Source: Pinus tabuliformis
Lineage: Eukaryota; Streptophyta; Pinopsida; Pinales; Pinaceae
Length of the DNA stretch: 64,000 bases
Direction: 5' to 3'
Assembly: GCA_031772625.1 (NCBI GenBank)
Contig: CM062810.1
Span: 450,492,014-450,556,013 of the forward strand
The translations under genes and the position numbers were made by a program. Shown here in pieces: positions 34,026 to 45,231 of this stretch. The notes under the pieces were generated by a model. The model made no database searches. It had not been told where the DNA came from and saw only the letters and a list, made by a program, of their open reading frames with translations. Every line of letters begins with the position of its first letter. The first letter of the stretch is position 1.

Positions 34026-35060
34026 TGTTACCAGGAATAGTGTCAATATAGAACTGCTAATCCCACTAAGGTTGCTAGCTACCTTAGAAACAAACAAAGT
34101 AAAACTACTTTCGTTTTCCTTTACGAGAGATAGATGAGAGAAGAATAAAGGAGACCAACCTCTGTCTTGCACTTGGTTCCTTGCTCAATTCCTCTCTCTT
34201 CTGATAGTCCTTTGCTGCTTGCTTTCTTGTATACCCAGCTTCACAGAGTACCTGTAGAATCAAAGCAGCATAACACTATACGAGAACATAGATCTATTAT
34301 CATAAACAATCTAGGATCAGATGTAAATTGACCATACAAATGCATAAAACATGAATCACACAAGAGTATGGAGGAAAACTTGAATAGCTTTATTGATAAT
34401 CAAGAAAGAGCCGAGAGAGTTACAACCAATTGTTCTGACCCAGCATCATCCTTTCAGCAATAAGCCCTTCTTCACCTCATGAAAAGCTTAGATCACCCAA
34501 CACTATGATGTTGCCTCAAGAAACCAACAACAATTCCTTACAAGATGCAAAATTCCAGCCTCTGGATCTCTGGGATGAGGGATCCATATATAGATGTCTG
34601 CAAGGGAGGTGAGTAGCTTTTGAGGTTTGATTAGTTTCTTCCCTCTGATAGTTCTCGCTTCCACTTGGAGATTGATGATCTCTTACTCATCCCTGGTCGA
34701 ATTCAGAGAGGCAAGTGTCACAGGAGAAGTTTCTGGAAGATTCCATGCTTCTCCACCTCGCAGATTGACACTGCCATTTGTCCCTTCTCGCCCATCGCAC
34801 CCCATAGAAGGGATTTTTGAAATGCAACGCACCTACAGTGTCTATTTAGGTGGGATGAAATGCACTTTGCCTATGGAGCAGGTGAAATGGTCCAGTTTTG
34901 AAGAGTTCTGAGTAGTTTTTCATGGAGAACTTCTGGGAGAAGCTGTAATCAGTTGACCTTGTCCTTTTAGGGGTTGGAACAACACCTTTAGGGACTTAAG
35001 AGCCCTTGGTTTATGGACATTTTATGCTTGGGGTTGCAGTTCCCAAAAATTTCTATAACA
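34026..35060 (-). repeat. E1 5' LTR
   Basis: 1035 bp, matching 27219-28254 apart from scattered substitutions; TATA element complement at about 34583-34593. Confidence 0.93.
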
Positions 35061-35065
35061 ACATT

Positions 35066-35380
35066 GCAAAGGAGTGTAGGAGAAATTCAATAACTTCTTT
35101 AATACAATTCAAACAACAACAAGAAGTTATTCAAAATAGGCAGTTGAACAAGAAATCAAAAGAGGATCCTTTTAACAAAAGGTTGGAAGAAGAGGTCTCT
35201 ATCAGCAGTCAACATAACAAGTATGGAAGGAAAAGGAAGAGAGACACGTGAATTTTGGCCTAATATTATGTGTGCTAGAGGAAGATGGTCATTGGTACAT
35301 AAACAATGGATGTTCTCATCATATGTCTAGAGATAAGAGTAGATTTATCTCTTTAAAAAAAACAAAGGTGGTAATGTTAT
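35066..35380 (+). pseudogene. Copia C3 gag end and protease start (second part)
   Basis: It resumes the third CCHC knuckle (IAKEC) right after the E1 target duplication, then KKSKEDPFNKRLEEEV. After a stop (35249) another frame has GHWYINNGCSHHMSRDKSRF, the copia protease region in which the active-site DSG is replaced by NNG. A frameshift in the A-run near 35355 precedes the break at 35380, where the G5 LTR begins. C3 is therefore interrupted twice in this window and lacks everything past the protease. Confidence 0.75.
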
Positions 35381-36110
35381 TGTCAGGTACCTATAATACT
35401 AGTATAGCCCCTTATTGTTATTGTTGGTGTAGCCCCCCTTATTTTTATTGTTGTGCCCATGTAGTCCCCATATTGTTATTATTGTGCCCCATAGAAGCCC
35501 ACTATTGTTATTGTTGTGCCCTTACATTATCACTTTTATGTAGGCACTGATTATATTATGACCCCTTAGACTCTTATATATAGACAGGAGGTTTTTTCAC
35601 TTGACTCACCCAAAAATTGTTCATTTATGTAATGTAAAGGAGGTTTTCCCCTCGAATAGGATAATTTTTAAGTCGTTGATCTATCTATTTGTGAGCTAGT
35701 TGCATAACATTTGGTATCGGAGCTTTGGATTCTAGGGTTTCACTGCTTCAAACATGGCATTGTGGAATTTTCACTATAACGTTTTTTATACAACGCTTCA
35801 GACACTGAAATTGTAACTACATGGAGCTGAAATATTGATGAAATTCGTGTACAAATTTCAGATCTTGTGTCCCTATATTTTCGGAGATATGATCCGAGGA
35901 AGTTAGGGTTTTTGCAGGCTCCATAATTCCATATCAAACAGGTGACCTAGGGAAAATCATCATAACTTTCTCTCTAAGCATCAGATTTGAATTTCGTAAA
36001 AAGTGATGGGAAGAGAACAGACTATATTTTTTTGGGTATCATTTCCAGTGCCTAATGTTGAAATAGTGACACGTGTCACTCCGTACAAATTCTCTCTACT
36101 GAATTAGTTG
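35381..36110 (+). mobile_element. Chromovirus G5: 5' LTR, PBS and leader only
   Basis: LTR 35381-35709 (TGTCAGGTACC to GCATAACA, 329 bp) is followed by the primer site TTGGTATCGGAGC and a leader that matches, inverted, the G3 leader (46560-46940). It is the only plus-strand copy of the family. Coding sequence is absent: the leader breaks off near 36110, close to the TTTACR minisatellite. Confidence 0.82.
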
Positions 36111-36149
36111 CACCGAGAGGCGCTCTACAACCCAGTATGGGGGTATGGA

Positions 36150-36275
36150 GGTAGATCTCATGTAAATGTAAACGTAAACGTAAATGTAAATGTAAATATA
36201 AACATAAACATAAACATTTAACATGTAATGGGGGTAGGGGTATGGGGGTAGATCTCACATAAATGTAAACGTAAA
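36150..36275. repeat. TTTACR minisatellite, left of C2
   Basis: Runs of GTAAAT, GTAAAC and ATAAAC hexamers (complement TTTACR) with interspersed GGGGGTAGGGGTATGGGGG. The same sequence type resumes at 58667, showing that C2 is inserted in it. It is not the plant telomere repeat TTTAGGG. Confidence 0.85.
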
Positions 36276-37501
36276 TGTTAAATTTTCAGATTGTTCAATG
36301 TTGTATCAGTTACTGTAACCCAATTTATCCTTTTTATTAACGATGCATCCAATTATTAGCATCATGATCAATCATAAACGTAAATGAAGAATGAACAACA
36401 GGAAAATTGATAGAGAAGACAATAACACACAACCATAAGAGACAACAGATTGGTCCAAGACCAGGGAAAAACCCCACAAGGGGGAAACCCTTTCAAATAT
36501 TCTTCTTCTTTAGTAGATCACCATAAAAGGTTACATCAGTGAGTATAATGAGCCCAATACATATAATAAACAGTAGGTAGTAATAAACTACATCTACAGA
36601 TCTGTTATAATAGCATAGATACTCAGATCTACTGATCTACATCAGAGAAACCTGGATTCACATAGCACTGATGCCAAGATGTCAAAACCCCAGATTTGAA
36701 CTAGGTCGCTATCATCGACATTTTCTGTGTGCGACGAAAAAATTTAGGGTCGCACTCACGAATACAGTATGCAAACAACTATAACAACAAAGTTTCTCCC
36801 AGGAGGTCTTTATGCCTATGACTATGGATCTGAACAAAAAATATCCAAATTCTCTCCCTTGTCGGGTTTTCCGAGTGATCGATCAAGGAAAAGTCGCACT
36901 CATACAGTGCTATCCGAGCGACCGACAAAGAAAAGTCACTCCCTGGGCTACCTGAAGCCAACGACCAAATACCGGAATCTTCTGAAGGAAAAGTCGCTCC
37001 CTTTGAACTACCGCTCTACGACCAAAGAGCCAAGTCGCTCTCTTACCCACTCTGTGCTAGTGACTATGGACGAAAAAATTCATATCTATGCTAGTGACCG
37101 AGATCTAGAATACCCTAACTCAAAGCGAACCTTTTGCCTGTGATCTCGAACCCAATGAGGACTTCCGCTGATGAACCTGTGTGAGCCAAGGAAAAGTAGA
37201 AGAAATAAAAACATAACTTAATTGTGTGTCCAAATGAGCTTGAGGTCGCTTCCTTTTATAGGCTTCTTGAGGATTTACTGGGGGTTAAGAATGACCCAAG
37301 CATTTACCCAAGTGGTTAGGGCTAACCCATTCCATAATGAATGAATTAATAAAATAATTTAAAACTTAACTTTCGCTTAACCGAATCAAGTGATATTTAG
37401 GTCCATTTTGATCCTCTCGAAAAGAGGAATTTAATGCAAGCATCATCTTGGTCATCTGAGTTGTCCAATGTGGAATTTTACCGCAGTTGCAAAAATTAAC
37501 A
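36276..37501 (-). repeat. C2 3' LTR
   Basis: 1226 bp with ends TGTTAA...TTAACA. CTCCCTCTCAACTAGGG beside it is the complement of the polypurine tract. The central part (36890-37060) repeats variants of AAGTCGCTCCC and ACGACCAAA. Confidence 0.88.
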
Positions 37502-39097
37502 CTCCCTCTCAACTAGGGAGAATTCCACTTGCCCTTATCTTTATATCATCTTGTCAAGTTGTTGTAATGCTTGACTATCTCTGCTCAACTCTAACTGCTA
37601 AAACTTTCTCTTATCTACAAGAAGAATAATTTGTTTCTGGAGGGGAGCTTAGTCTACCACCCTTTATCCATTAGGTTGTTATCTAGAATCTTTGTTATCA
37701 GGCTGCCACCCAGAGTATCATCATCAATCGTCATCGAAGAGTACATCATCAAGGAGCAAATCTCAACCTGGAACCATGTTGGGGAGCAATAGCTTCCACC
37801 CATACCGAGCAATAGGTTAACTCTCATCATAGGGGATTACATCCTCAACCCTGAAATCTCATCGGGGAGCTTACTCTCAACCTAGAATCATGTCGGGTCA
37901 TCTCAACCCATCTTATTTCCTACTGATCTTCCCATCAATGGTAGAGCACCTGCATCATAATCAACTTGTGTTGTACACCCCAAGTACACTCTCAACTCAT
38001 AGGCCAAAACGAGGAGCGGTATTACCATCAAGTTGGCCTACTTGAGGGTAGATGCCGACTAGGGTATACTTTACAAAGACCAAGAGGGGAGAAACATTCT
38101 TCAAACCTGGGTAATACATAGGGTACCACCCTATTTTCCAAAGATCCCTCAACCCTGAGAGACTTGTATCTCAATTCCTCACCCTGGGAGCTCAAGCAGG
38201 GTGGGAAGAGCATCCTTAGTGTCCTCGATCAGCATTGCCCCTTATCCGGAGGGGATACATCCATCATTCCAATTTATTCTCTGAAGAGTGATAACTTTCT
38301 CTTCAGTAATGCCTTGGTGGGAATTTACGCAATCTGGTCATTTGTTGATATGTGATGGAGCTCGACGGCTCGTCTCTGCACCATATATCGAATTTCAATA
38401 TGTTTGGACTTGTCATGGAACACATGATTTTATACCAAATGAGTCCCACTCTTGTTGTCACAGTATATTACTGTGGTGTCTAAGACCTACTCAAACAGCT
38501 CTCAAAAGAGCTTTCTTAACCATACTTCCTTACAGCTTGCCATACTAACGGCAATATATTCTTCTTCGGTTGTGCTCAATGCTACATACTTTTGTTTCCT
38601 GCTCATCCAGGATATCATGCAAGATCCAAGGCTAAAACAACATCCGGATGTACTTTTCCTGTCGAAAGTATTTCTGACCCAATCAACATTAATATATCCA
38701 TGAAGTTGAACATTTCCTGCAGAATATCTCAGGACAAGTGTAATTTACCCATGAAAGTATTTCAATATGTGTCTAACAGCTATCCAATGTGATTGGTGGG
38801 GCTCGATCATAAAGTGACTTAGAGTGTTTACTGCATAGCATATATTTGGACGAGTGTTCACAAGGAACATCAGAGCCCTAATTAATTATCTATACTGAGA
38901 TTAATTTTCTAAGTCTAGTCCTACAACATATCCACATAATTCTTGAAATTTATTTCCATAGGAGTGACCATGGATCTACATTTAGTCATTCCAAATATTT
39001 CCAGCAACTTTACAATGCATTTACCTTGCGAGCAAAAAATTTCACCAGACTTTTGCCATACTTCAAGGCCCAAAAGGTAGTGCATAATACCAAGGCC
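37502..39097 (-). pseudogene. C2 reverse transcriptase end and RNase H
   Basis: Minus strand from 39097: HYLLGLEVWQKSGEIFCSQG, then KCRSMVTPMEINFKNYVD, both typical of the copia RT/RNase H junction. Further on are MDILMLIGSE (RNase H start) and a His-rich end near 38400. Many stops and frame changes follow. 37502-38200 shows no domain. It continues the RT at 54127-54947, from which it is separated only by G2 and its nested insertions. Confidence 0.8.
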
Positions 39098-39397
39098 TGT
39101 TATGAAACTAGCTCACAAAAGATCGAAAAGATAGATCAACACCTTAGAAATAAGCCTCTTTTAGGGGGAAACCTCCTTTACATTACACAAATGAACAATT
39201 CTTAGATGATACAAATGACAAGGCCTCCTTTATATATATAGGAGTCTAAAGGGTCATAATATAATCAGAGCCGACATAACAATAATAATTTAAGGGCACA
39301 ATAATAATAATATGGGGACTACATGGGCACAACAATATAATAAGGGGGTTGTACTAATAACAATAATGGGTTACACTAGTAGTATAGGGACCTAACA
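39098..39397 (-). repeat. G2 3' LTR
   Basis: 300 bp, followed by TGCCCCTCTCCTTC, complement of the polypurine tract GAAGGAGAGGGGCA. Confidence 0.9.
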
Positions 39398-39425
39398 TGC
39401 CCCTCTCCTTCAAAAAGTGTTGTCC

Positions 39426-40040
39426 TCAACGCTTGAGTAGTTCTTGACGCTTCTGTACAAAATTCTTGTCCTCCCATGTGGAATATTCAGTGGGTAAGTT
39501 CTTCCACTTGATGAGATACTCTGAAATTGATCGATTTCGTAGCTGTCGGGTTCTTGTTTCTATGAATGTTCTTGGTTCCAATATGATTTTTCCTTCCTCG
39601 TAAAATTCTGACAATATTGTTTGAACTGGGATCTTCTGTAACTTTTGAATGAGCGGCCACACTTCTTCATCCTTTTTCCATTCATACCTTGCTTTGTGTA
39701 TCCAATCTGGTTGGATAATAGAAATAGCACAAAACAATGCTTCCACATCCTCATCCTTTCTTGAGAGTGCATCTGCAACAACATTTTGCTTCCCTTTTTT
39801 GTATATGATTTCAAAGTCATAACCCAGCATATTTTTGACCAATTTTTTTTGTTCTTCTATAGATAATCTTTGTTCTAAAAAGTATTTAAGACTATCATGA
39901 TCCATTTTTAACTTGATGTGTCTTCCCATTAGGTAAGGTCGCCATTTCTTAAGTGCATGTAATATTGCCAACATTTCCTTCTCATAAATTGCTTGCTTGA
40001 GATGTAACTGTAAAAATACCCAATCGCCTACATCAAAACT
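39426..40040 (-). pseudogene. G2 integrase-tail / RNase H / chromodomain fusion
   Basis: Minus strand: a stub of the integrase C-terminus (GDWVFLQLHLKQ) runs straight into RNase H from [20 protein letters not shown] through [13 protein letters not shown] to [11 protein letters not shown]. The linker VQTILSEFYEEGKIILEP and the chromodomain EYLIKWKNLPTEYSTWEDK follow. In G3 the integrase lies after RNase H, so here module order is altered and the integrase core is deleted. At the first junction both parents carry GCTTGCTT-like sequence. The 182-codon frame is open but encodes no complete enzyme. Confidence 0.85.
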
Positions 40041-40064
40041 TCTTTCACTATGATGTTGATTTGC

Positions 40065-40493
40065 CTATTGTTTCATTCGATTCTGCACCAAAGTGGCGTT
40101 ATCCTTTAAAAGTTGTAGAACTTGTTGGTGAGGCTCGATGTGATCTTTCACTGCTTGAATATTTTTCTTCTTGATATGTCCTTCTATCTTGAGAGTTTGA
40201 GGAGTGGTAATTTCTTCGAATGCATTACAATATATGGTAGGATTCATTTCTTGATGCTCGATGTGATATTTCACTTCTTGAACATTTTTCTTCTTGATAT
40301 GTCCTTCTCTCTTGATAGTTTGAGGAGTGGTAATTCTGGCCAATGCATTACAAGATATGGTCAGATTCATTTCTTCTTTCGTGATGTGATATTTCACTTC
40401 TTGAACCTTTTTCTTCTTGATGTGTCCTTTTATCTTGAGAGTTTGAGGAGTGGTAATTCTTGCTAATGCTTTACAAGATATGGTCGGATTCAT
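40065..40493 (-). pseudogene. G2 triplicated gag-PR/integrase segment
   Basis: 142 open codons contain three tandem units of about 120 bp. Each has [17 protein letters not shown], the basic GHIKKKKV stretch and an integrase-derived VQEVKYHIEHQ piece. The array is followed by the integrase C-terminal [19 protein letters not shown]. In G3 [18 protein letters not shown] leads into the protease active site, so the jump to integrase occurs just before the catalytic Asp. The unit joins two regions about 2.8 kb apart in G3. Confidence 0.85.
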
Positions 40494-41261
40494 TTATTCT
40501 TTCTCTGGGGTTGGTTCCTGGTGTATATCCTCTTCTTTTGATGTTTCTTTATCATTTTCTTCCTCCTTTTCATAATCTATGTAAGATAATTTCTTCTCGA
40601 CACACTTATGACCTTTAGTGTATTTTCTATCACAATTGTAACAAAGCCCTTTTGCTCTTTTTTCTTCCAATTGTTGTGGTGTCAACCTTGTAGGTTGTGG
40701 AAGGATAGGAGAAATAATACTTCCATCTTTATAGTTGTGAGGGGTAGACTTCCTTGTTGCCATAATTTTGCTTTGCACTTTTCTTGCCCTCTCTAATGAA
40801 TCAGGTTCCCAATGACGAACCTCATGTTGAATGTTATCCTTTAAAGTACCTATGGAGACATCAATCCTCTGCTTCTCTGGAATATCATTTTCCCTTATAT
40901 TCAATTTTTGAAAGTCCTCAATGTTCTCTCCCATTGAACAATTTTGTTTGAGATTCATCAATAGGCTAAAGAAGGTGTTGTTGTTTGTATCCTCATAATG
41001 TGATATCATTTCCTCCGTGAAAACTAACCACGTAACAAGTGGTTTACGAGAACAAAGTCCTTTATACCATAAAAATTGATCCGGTTCTAAATAATTAGAT
41101 GCAATACGTACCTTTTGTAATAGTGGTACGCCATGTATATCAAAATATTTCTCCATCTGTAGTATCCAATTTACCGAATCCTTGCCATCAAACTTCCTCA
41201 TCTCGTTTTTTCTTGATTTTAGGAGCTCGATCTTGAAATGATTGTAACTCTGTAATTTCAA
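40494..41261 (-). CDS. G2 gag, N-terminally truncated
   Basis: 255 open codons matching the G3 gag from its middle (MRKFDGKDSVNWILQMEKYF) to the zinc knuckle CYNCDRKYTKGHKC and an acidic tail. The coiled-coil N-terminus of G3 gag is absent; the codons before MRKFDGKD derive from leader sequence joined by deletion. The frame is intact, but the protein would lack about 110 N-terminal residues relative to G3. Confidence 0.75.
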   Translation of the reverse strand: MKLQSYNHFKIELLKSRKNEMRKFDGKDSVNWILQMEKYFDIHGVPLLQKVRIASNYLEPDQFLWYKGLCSRKPLVTWLVFTEEMISHYEDTNNNTFFSLLMNLKQNCSMGENIEDFQKLNIRENDIPEKQRIDVSIGTLKDNIQHEVRHWEPDSLERARKVQSKIMATRKSTPHNYKDGSIISPILPQPTRLTPQQLEEKRAKGLCYNCDRKYTKGHKCVEKKLSYIDYEKEEENDKETSKEEDIHQEPTPEKE

Positions 41262-41442
41262 ATCTCCAAGTTCTAAAATTTCATCCTGTAGTAGACCTCA
41301 GAGTCCTCTTTCTAACCCCAAATGTCTGATCAAGATTGGATTCTGTAAGGAAGCATTATGTCAAATCTCCCATGATGACCCGATTATAGATTGGTTTAGT
41401 AGAGCGAACTTGTACGAAGTTCCACGTGTCACTGTTTCAATC

Positions 41443-41775
41443 TGTTATGAAACCAGCTCAAGAAAAGATAGAAAAGATAGATCAACGCCTTAGAATTCAG
41501 CCTCTTCGAGGGGGCAACCTCCTTTACATTACATAAATGAACAATTCTTGGATGATTCAAATAACAAAACCTCCTTTCTATATATAGGAGTCTAAGGAGT
41601 CACAATATAATCCAGCCGACCTAACAATAATAATATAAAGCCACAAAAATAACAATAGAGGGATTCTATGGGGCACAGTAATAACAATATGTGGGCAATG
41701 GGGACAAAACAATATTAATAAGGGGTATAACTACAATAGTAATGGGGTAATCACTAGTATTATAGGGACCCAACA
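41443..41775 (-). repeat. G3 3' LTR
   Basis: TGTTATGAAACC to GGGACCCAACA. The TATA element is the complement of CTATATATAGG near 41580. The polypurine tract complement TGCCCCTCTCCTTC follows. Confidence 0.95.
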
Positions 41776-41804
41776 TGCCCCTCTCCTTCAAAAAAGTGTT
41801 GTCC

Positions 41805-42182
41805 TCAACGCTTGAGTAGTTCTAGATACTTCTGCATAAAATTTTCATCCTCCCATGTGGAATCTTCAGCGGATAAGTTCTTCCACTTGATAAGATACTC
41901 TGAAATTGATCGATTTCGTAGCTGTCGAGTTCTTGTTTCTGTGACTGCTTCCAGTTCCAATATAATTTTTCCTTCCTCGTCAAGTTCTGGCAATATTGTT
42001 TGAACTGGGAGCTTGTCGCATATAACCTTCTTTAAACATGAAACATGGAAAATTGGGTGCAATCGAGAAGTTGCAGGAAGCTCCAATTTGTATGCCATAG
42101 TACCAATCTTTTGCAACACCTTGTACGGACCATAATACTTTGGTGATAATTTATTATCCTTCTTAGCTTGCTTGAGGGACAT
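41805..42182 (-). CDS. pol: G3 integrase end and chromodomain
   Basis: 125 open codons: KLSPKYYGPYKVLQKIGTMA and HPIFHVSCLKK (the integrase tail shared by gypsy elements), the linker LPELDEEGKIILE, and the chromodomain with EYLIKWKNLSAEDSTWEDE. Chromodomains of chromoviruses bind modified histone tails and steer integration. It is separated from the main pol frame by one apparent base loss near 42240, after which the sense continues in this frame. Confidence 0.88.
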   Translation of the reverse strand: MSLKQAKKDNKLSPKYYGPYKVLQKIGTMAYKLELPATSRLHPIFHVSCLKKVICDKLPVQTILPELDEEGKIILELEAVTETRTRQLRNRSISEYLIKWKNLSAEDSTWEDENFMQKYLELLKR

Positions 42183-42220
42183 TTTCTTATATGGTTGTAG
42201 CCGTAGGAATACCCAATCAC

Positions 42221-44458
42221 CTACATCAAAACTTCTTTCACTGGATGTTGATCTGCCTGTTGTTTCATTCTATTTTGTGCCAACACAAGGTTATCCTTTA
42301 AGAGTTGGAGGACTTGTTGTTGATGTTCGATGTGATGTTCCACTGCCTGAACCTTAGAATTTTCTCTTAAATATGATGTGATGGATGGTGGTTGATACCC
42401 ATAAAGTGCCATAAATGGGGTCATTTTTGTTGCTGTATGGAAGGAAGTGTTATACCACCATTCAGACAGAGGCAACCATTTGACCCATTGTGTCTGTTTA
42501 TCAGATACAAAGCAACGAAGATATCCTTCCAAACATTTGTTTACTATCTCAGTTTTCCCATCAGATTGAGGATGATAAGATGAGCTATGAGCTAACTGAG
42601 TACCAAGACAAGAAAATAATTCTGTCCAAAACTTTCTAGTGAAAATGGGATCTCTGTCACTTACAATAATCTTTGGGTTTCCATGTAGCTTTTGAATTGT
42701 TTCCATAAATGCAGTAGAAATTGTACTGGCTTTAAATGGATGTGATAATGCACAAAAGTGTGCATACTTGGTAAGTCTGTCAACTACCACCATGATGACA
42801 CTCTTTCCCTCAGACTTGGGTAAACTTGTGATAAAATCCATTGAAACCTCCTCCCAACGTTGGCTTGGAATGGATAAAGGTTGTAATAGACTCGGTGTCT
42901 TAATTGTTTCAACTTTATTTTGTTGGCAAACCAAACATTCCGCCACAAAATTTTGAATATCTGATTTAAGGCCATCCAAAAAAGATTCCTTCTTAACCCT
43001 GTGGTAAGTTTTTAAAAATCCCGAGTGCCCTCCTAAGGGAGAAGTGTGCAATTCCATAAGAATCTTTTGTTTTAGCTGGGAATTCTTACAAAGGTATAAG
43101 CGATCTTTGTACCATAACGAATCATTTTTCCAACTAAATGTATCAGACGTACTGGAATCTTGTTGTAACTTTCGAATAAGTGCCCACACTTCTTCGTCAT
43201 TCTTCCATTCCTCCCTTGCTTCGTTTATCCAATCTGGTTGGATAATAGAAATGGCGCACAACAATGCTTCCACATCCTCATCCTTTCTTGAGAGTGCATC
43301 TGCCACCACATTTTGCTTCCCTTTTTTGTAGATGATTTCAAAGTCATAACCCAACATCTTTGTGACCCACTTTTGTTGCTCTTCAGAGGATAATCTTTGT
43401 TCTAAAAAGTATTTAAGGCTATCATGATCCGTTTTTACCTTGAAGTGTCTTCCCATTAGGTAGGGTCGCCATTTCTTAAGTGCATGGAGTATTGCCAACA
43501 TTTCCTTCTCATAAATAGCTTTGCTTAAAAACTTTCCCTTGATTGGACGACTTTCAAAAGCAATGGGTCTTTCATCTTGCATTAGAACAGCCCCAATTCC
43601 ATTTCCTGAAGCATCACATTCCACAATAAAGGTTTTTGTGAAGTCTGGTGTAGCTAAGACCGGTGCTTGGCACATTGCCTCTTTAAGATGTTCAAAGGCC
43701 TTTGTTGCTTCCGGAGTCCATGAAAATGCATCTTTCTTCAATAATGTTGTTAGAGGTGCTGCTATTCTCCCATAATTCTTAACAAACTTGCGATAATACC
43801 CTGTCAACCCTAGAAATCCTCGCAGATGCTTTATGGATGTGGGGATTTTCCATTCCTTAATGGCTTTAATTTTGCTAGGGTCTACCTTAACTCCTTCATG
43901 AGATACAATATGACCCAGATATTCCACCTCCTGGACTCCAAAGAAACATTTGGATCTTTTTGCATATAATTGTTTCTCCTCCAATAGTTGTAGCACCCTG
44001 TCAACATGTTCAACATGATCCTTCCAAGACTTGCTGTAGATTAGTATATCATCAAAAAATACTAACACAAATTTTCTAAGGAATGGTTTGAAAATTGAAT
44101 TCATCAAACCTTGAAATGTTGAAGGTGCATTGGTAAGGCCAAAAGGCATGACCAAAAATTCATAATGACCCTCATGAGTTCTAAATGCTGTTTTTGGAAT
44201 GTCTTCAGTCTTCATTCTGATTTGATGATATCCTGAACGAAGATCCAACTTGGTGAAGTAAATTGATCCATGCAATTCATCCAGTAATTCATCAATGACA
44301 GGAATGGGGAACTTATCTTTAATAGTGAGCTTGTTGAGCTCCCTATAATCCGGACACATGCGCCATGATCCATCCTTCTTGTGCACTAATACTACTGGAG
44401 CAGAGAAAGAACTTTGACTCGGTTGAATTATACCAGCCTCTAGCATTTCTGCAACCAT
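42221..44458 (-). CDS. pol: G3 pol: reverse transcriptase, RNase H, integrase
   Basis: 745 uninterrupted codons. [46 protein letters not shown] and the catalytic [12 protein letters not shown]. RNase [17 protein letters not shown] and [13 protein letters not shown]. Integrase: the zinc region [10 protein letters not shown] with CLVCQQ, and the catalytic Asp, Asp and Glu in [23 protein letters not shown] and [13 protein letters not shown]. All key residues are present. It overlaps the protease frame at its 5' end (44440-44458), which suggests a frameshift mutation there. It ends early at 42221 through a second frameshift. Confidence 0.93.
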   Translation of the reverse strand: MVAEMLEAGIIQPSQSSFSAPVVLVHKKDGSWRMCPDYRELNKLTIKDKFPIPVIDELLDELHGSIYFTKLDLRSGYHQIRMKTEDIPKTAFRTHEGHYEFLVMPFGLTNAPSTFQGLMNSIFKPFLRKFVLVFFDDILIYSKSWKDHVEHVDRVLQLLEEKQLYAKRSKCFFGVQEVEYLGHIVSHEGVKVDPSKIKAIKEWKIPTSIKHLRGFLGLTGYYRKFVKNYGRIAAPLTTLLKKDAFSWTPEATKAFEHLKEAMCQAPVLATPDFTKTFIVECDASGNGIGAVLMQDERPIAFESRPIKGKFLSKAIYEKEMLAILHALKKWRPYLMGRHFKVKTDHDSLKYFLEQRLSSEEQQKWVTKMLGYDFEIIYKKGKQNVVADALSRKDEDVEALLCAISIIQPDWINEAREEWKNDEEVWALIRKLQQDSSTSDTFSWKNDSLWYKDRLYLCKNSQLKQKILMELHTSPLGGHSGFLKTYHRVKKESFLDGLKSDIQNFVAECLVCQQNKVETIKTPSLLQPLSIPSQRWEEVSMDFITSLPKSEGKSVIMVVVDRLTKYAHFCALSHPFKASTISTAFMETIQKLHGNPKIIVSDRDPIFTRKFWTELFSCLGTQLAHSSSYHPQSDGKTEIVNKCLEGYLRCFVSDKQTQWVKWLPLSEWWYNTSFHTATKMTPFMALYGYQPPSITSYLRENSKVQAVEHHIEHQQQVLQLLKDNLVLAQNRMKQQADQHPVKEVLM

Positions 44459-45138
44459 ACATTCAATTTCACTCTTTTGGACATAGGGATATCGTACGGC
44501 CTGATGTTTGGAGGAACACTTCCTGGAATCAGATGAATAGCATGATCATGATCACGCATAGGTGGGAGACCTTTGGGAGTCTCAAATACCTTGGAATGAT
44601 TGTCCAAGACTTTTTGGAGATTTGGAGAAATAGATGATTCCGATGTGGAAACATCTAGCGAACATAATTGTGCAATTACACCTCTTTGCTCCTTTTTTAG
44701 AAGCTTTGTCATACCATTAGAGCTGATTATCTTTCCTGGTTTCCCTACAATACCCCTTAATTCAACTTCCTTTCCTTCCATAGAAAATTTGATGAAAAGT
44801 TCTTGAAAATTAAAAGCTATTGTACCCAAGGATTGTAGCCATTGGACTCCTAGTACAACATCAGCACCTCCCATTGGAATGGAAAGCATTGGGCTAGTCA
44901 ATACATATTCTCCCATGGATAGCTTGATATTATGGCACTTTCCAGAGCAATTTATTGTTCCTCCATTTGCAATCATCACTTGACACTCTGGTGCTGGATA
45001 TAGGAAGCAATTCAATTCTTTTGCTACCTTACAATGAATAAAATTGTGGGTGCTTCCTGAATCAATCAACACTATTACCTTTTTCTTCTTGATTTGTCCT
45101 TCTATCTTGATGGTTTGAGGAGTGGTAATTCCCACCAA
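44440..45138 (-). CDS. pol: G3 protease and RT N-terminal linker
   Basis: 232 open codons. It starts with [20 protein letters not shown], then the retropepsin site [13 protein letters not shown] with a canonical [13 protein letters not shown], and [13 protein letters not shown] with the second conserved block. Next come the linker toward RT ([17 protein letters not shown]) and [11 protein letters not shown]. Between gag and this frame (45139-45231) are at least two stops, so gag and pol are not continuous in this copy. Confidence 0.88.
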   Translation of the reverse strand: MVGITTPQTIKIEGQIKKKKVIVLIDSGSTHNFIHCKVAKELNCFLYPAPECQVMIANGGTINCSGKCHNIKLSMGEYVLTSPMLSIPMGGADVVLGVQWLQSLGTIAFNFQELFIKFSMEGKEVELRGIVGKPGKIISSNGMTKLLKKEQRGVIAQLCSLDVSTSESSISPNLQKVLDNHSKVFETPKGLPPMRDHDHAIHLIPGSVPPNIRPYDIPMSKRVKLNVWLQKC

Positions 45139-45231
45139 TGCATTACAAGATATGGTCAGATTTATTTGTATTTCATATAGGCTTTGTTCCTGGGGTATAT
45201 CCTCTTATTTTGACCTTTCTTGCTCCTTTTA

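Larger units (their letters stand above)
27219..35060 (-). mobile_element. Non-autonomous LTR retrotransposon E1 (gag-protease only)
   Basis: Two 1.04-kb direct repeats (27219-28254 and 34026-35060) with TGTTA...TAACA ends are flanked by a perfect 5-bp duplication, ACATT (27214-27218 and 35061-35065). The primer site beside the right LTR, the polypurine tract beside the left one and the gag and protease frames all place it on the minus strand. No RT, RNase H or integrase was found in the 5.8-kb interior. The LTRs differ by scattered single bases, roughly 3% by eye, so insertion is fairly recent. Confidence 0.93.

Noticed and set aside
35740..36258. Short minus-strand frames
   Set aside because: They lie antisense in the G5 leader and in the hexamer minisatellite, without domain features.
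36150..36275. Interstitial telomere repeat
   Set aside because: The unit is TTTACR, not TTTAGGG.
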